From Streptococcus mitis (GTDB lineage: Bacteria; Bacillota; Bacilli; Lactobacillales; Streptococcaceae): a DNA stretch of 6,059 nt. This document shows, piece by piece, positions 4,803 to 6,059 of the stretch (the first letter of the stretch is position 1; each line of letters opens with the position of its first letter). The translations under genes were made by a program, and so were the position numbers. The stretch covers positions 1 to 6,059 of the forward strand of contig JAGZLW010000075.1 of NCBI GenBank assembly GCA_018364455.1, given 5' to 3'. The notes below the pieces were generated by a model. It worked only from the letters and a program-made list of their open reading frames with translations, was not told the origin of the DNA and did not search any database.

Positions 4803-4841
4803 AAAAGTGAACAGGATAGTATTTTAGTCCTGTTCACTTTT
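4803..4841 (-). terminator. strong terminator of the right Rpn array
   Basis: A perfect 14-bp stem, AAAAGTGAACAGGA (4803-4816) with TCCTGTTCACTTTT (4828-4841), and an 11-nt loop. Read on the minus strand it follows the last Rpn module by about 23 nt and runs into TTTTTATTTT, so it mainly serves that strand. It may also back up termination of the surface gene from the other side. The 16-nt flank after the left nuclease gene (TAAGAC...CACTAATA) resembles the flank here, suggesting this is the native 3' end of the gene. Confidence 0.88.
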
Positions 4842-4864
4842 ATGTTATTAGTGATTGTATGGTC

Positions 4865-5050
4865 TTACAAGAGCTCCTCAAACTCCGCGACGCTCATGCC
4901 CAATTGCTGGCTGGCAATCTCAGCGATTAAAAGATGTTGGCGAACAAGATTTACTAAACCTTTTTTCAGACCTTGTTCTTCAGCTTGTTCCAAGGCATAA
5001 TCATGAGCCAATAATGCTTGTTCTTCTCGCATACGTAGTTGACTAAACAT
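4865..5050 (-). CDS. possible stand-alone Rpn C-terminal small protein (61 aa), right module
   Basis: On the minus strand an ATG at 5050-5048 follows AGGAGG (5064-5059) by 8 nt. The product is MFSQLRMREEQALLAHDY, linker, then the HTH-like tail LLIAEIASQQLGMSVAEFEELL. It uses the same start signal as the other four modules. The best-supported coding potential of this fragment; function inferred from E. coli Rpn small proteins. Confidence 0.4.
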   Translation of the reverse strand: MFSQLRMREEQALLAHDYALEQAEEQGLKKGLVNLVRQHLLIAEIASQQLGMSVAEFEELL

Positions 5051-5206
5051 TTTCCTGTCCTCCTCGGACCAGCTCTTGTAGTCCAGCAGTTGATCTGCTT
5101 GGCTGATAGCTCGCTCGGGTTGCTGAGTAAAGGGTTTATTACCAAAAAACTCCAACCACGGCTTGCGAATGCTATCTTTGCTGGTTTCTCTGTATTTTTT
5201 AAGTTC
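4865..5206 (-). pseudogene. orphan C-terminal module of Rpn nuclease, right arm
   Basis: The copy starts with GAA immediately after the TAA of the full right nuclease gene, in the same frame (ELKKYRETSKDSIRKPWLEFFGNKPFTQQPERA...), and stays open to a TAA at 4867-4865, 113 codons. It has no Met or ribosome site at its beginning. A TTG at 5155 permits a 96-residue reading frame, but this is the Leu of WLEFFGNK and has no Shine-Dalgarno. The linker is short (EEQGLKKGLVNLVRQH) and the tail is FEELL, like the left full-length gene. I list it as a gene fragment because it lacks the N-terminal two thirds; its inner small-protein start is intact, so it may still be expressed. Confidence 0.7.
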
Positions 5207-5419
5207 TTATTTGTGATACTCTTTCAATAGTTCTTCAAACTCAGCGACGGTCATACCTAACTGCTGGCTAGCAACCTCGGAAGTCAAAAGACCTTGACGA
5301 ACGAGATTTACTAGACCTACTTTTAATCCCTCTTCGATACCCTCCGCCCTAGCAGTTTCCAAGGCATAGTCCTGCGCTAACAAAGCTTGTTCTTCACGCA
5401 TACGTAGTTGACTAAACAT
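5207..5419 (-). CDS. possible internally translated Rpn C-terminal small protein (70 aa), nested in right nuclease gene
   Basis: The in-frame ATG at 5419-5417 follows AGGAGG (5433-5428) by 8 nt. The product would hold residues 214-283 of the visible nuclease, without catalytic residues. It matches the start signal of the nested product in the left gene. Evidence is sequence only. Confidence 0.4.
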   Translation of the reverse strand: MFSQLRMREEQALLAQDYALETARAEGIEEGLKVGLVNLVRQGLLTSEVASQQLGMTVAEFEELLKEYHK

Positions 5420-6058
5420 TTCCCTGTCCTCCTCGGACCAGCTCTTGTAGTCCAGCAGTTGGTCTGCCTGGCTGATGGCTCGCTCGGGGCGCTGGGTAAA
5501 GGGTTTGTTCCCGAAAAACTCCAACCACGGCTTGCGAACCTCGTCTTTGCTGGTTTCTCTGTATTTTTTTAGTTCCAAGAACGCCATCTTGACTAGATGG
5601 TTTTCCTGTCCATTGTTTGTGATGGTTAAGACTTCACCTGTCGTGTCCTCGCGCATACTAAAGCTATGGAAAGCCAAGTCATCTGAGAAGTAATTACTAT
5701 CGACAATAGCAATAGCGTATACTGGTGCAATGTGTTTGTAGCTCTGGTGAGTATCACCTTCACGCTGACGAATTTTTTCTAGGTTTTGATTGACCTGACT
5801 GCATAAGTAAGCCCACAGGCGATTGATGAAAAAATTCTGATGATGAACTTGGATTTCAATAATTACTTGCGTTCCATTATCTAGCTCCGCCAAGACGTCT
5901 ATACTAGTATAGAAATCCTGGGCCGAGTAAGGTACGGAAGGCAAGACGTGAATGTTACTTCCCTCCAAAATGGTTACATTTTTGGCTGGTAAATCCAACA
6001 TATCGCGAATAAATTGACAAGTGATTTCTGGATTGCTAAAGATTTTCTTAGCTACCAA
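5207..6058 (-). CDS. Rpn-family recombination-promoting nuclease / putative transposase, right copy, 5' partial
   Basis: Second Rpn PD-(D/E)XK nuclease, convergent with the left one and 283 codons long in the window. The catalytic set is intact: D54, E68, Q70, with R80 and Y84. It differs from the left protein at only two positions in residues 1-157 (L42V, Q125S), although the DNA there differs at about 44 sites between 100 and 480 by hand count, so selection appears to hold the protein constant. The C-terminal third varies more: the linker reads AEGIEEGLKVGLVNLVRQG against AEGGFVMLANLVRQG on the left, and the tail extends to LLKEYHK. As on the left, the first visible codon is TTG at the window edge and the true start is probably outside. 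The stop (5209-5207) abuts the next C-terminal module without any gap. Confidence 0.9.
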   Translation of the reverse strand: MVAKKIFSNPEITCQFIRDMLDLPAKNVTILEGSNIHVLPSVPYSAQDFYTSIDVLAELDNGTQVIIEIQVHHQNFFINRLWAYLCSQVNQNLEKIRQREGDTHQSYKHIAPVYAIAIVDSNYFSDDLAFHSFSMREDTTGEVLTITNNGQENHLVKMAFLELKKYRETSKDEVRKPWLEFFGNKPFTQRPERAISQADQLLDYKSWSEEDREMFSQLRMREEQALLAQDYALETARAEGIEEGLKVGLVNLVRQGLLTSEVASQQLGMTVAEFEELLKEYHK

Positions 6059-6059
6059 G
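5961..6059. repeat. perfect 99-bp inverted repeat, right end
   Basis: Partner of 1-99. Both copies are part of larger imperfect inverted arms (about 1-826 and 5207-6059) made by the two convergent nuclease genes. Confidence 0.95.

Noticed and set aside
5475..5693. Plus-strand frames opposite the right Rpn gene, and matching minus-strand frames opposite the left gene
   Set aside because: Antisense shadows of conserved nuclease coding sequence, without start signals.
1..6059. CRISPR array, tRNA or rRNA
   Set aside because: No regularly spaced direct repeats with unique spacers outside coding repeats, and no cloverleaf or rRNA-like sequence was seen. The periodic 60-bp repeats are choline-binding repeats.
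1..6059. Circular plasmid or phage genome
   Set aside because: The end match is inverted, not direct, so the ends do not close into a circle, and no replication gene is present.

Overview
The window looks like mitis-group Streptococcus (S. pneumoniae, S. mitis, S. oralis or a relative). It is AT-rich, carries two secreted proteins ending in pneumococcal-type choline-binding repeats (W-x(8)-WYY-x(6)-G-A-M units and the GALAVNTTVDGY...NGEWV tail), has AAAGGAG-type ribosome binding sites, and holds streptococcal genes of the Rpn / PD-(D/E)XK 'recombination-promoting nuclease or putative transposase' family. Species cannot be fixed from this sequence alone.

Layout. The left arm (1-1606, + strand) has a nearly complete Rpn nuclease gene whose 5' end lies outside the window. 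It is followed by two extra tandem copies of only the C-terminal part of that gene: an open 134-codon module at 847-1251 and a frameshifted module at 1252-1606. A hairpin terminator at 1650-1680 closes the arm. The centre (1681-4760) has two + strand monocistronic surface-protein genes, each with its own promoter, ribosome binding site and terminator. The first (1988-2974) has a single predicted beta-rich ectodomain and about four choline-binding repeats. The second (3200-4585) has a short unrecognised N-terminal domain, an Asn-rich linker, six degenerate repeats and eight canonical repeats. The right arm (4803-6059, - strand) mirrors the left: a nearly complete Rpn gene (6058-5207) followed directly by one extra C-terminal module (5206-4865) and a strong terminator. 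The two Rpn arrays converge on the surface-protein genes and form long imperfect inverted repeats.

Most interesting signal. All five copies of the Rpn C-terminal module keep an AGGAGG exactly 8 nt upstream of an in-frame ATG (Met-Phe-Ser-Gln-Leu-Arg-Met). This is the layout expected for separate translation of a 61-78 residue C-terminal protein. In E. coli Rpn proteins such an intragenic small product is known to restrain the toxic full-length nuclease. Read this way, the locus is two nuclease genes, each trailed by spare copies of the putative restraining domain that differ in a Gly/Glu/Arg/Lys-rich linker. That is similar in principle to orphan tip or immunity arrays of polymorphic toxins, and it is an inference.

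Caution on the ends. The first and last 99 bases are a perfect inverted repeat, whereas the adjoining arm sequence (100-480) differs by roughly 11-12 percent by my hand count. An exact 99-base match ending at both window edges is what a de Bruijn-graph assembler with k=99 would leave at contig ends. The edges should therefore not be read as natural transposon ends.
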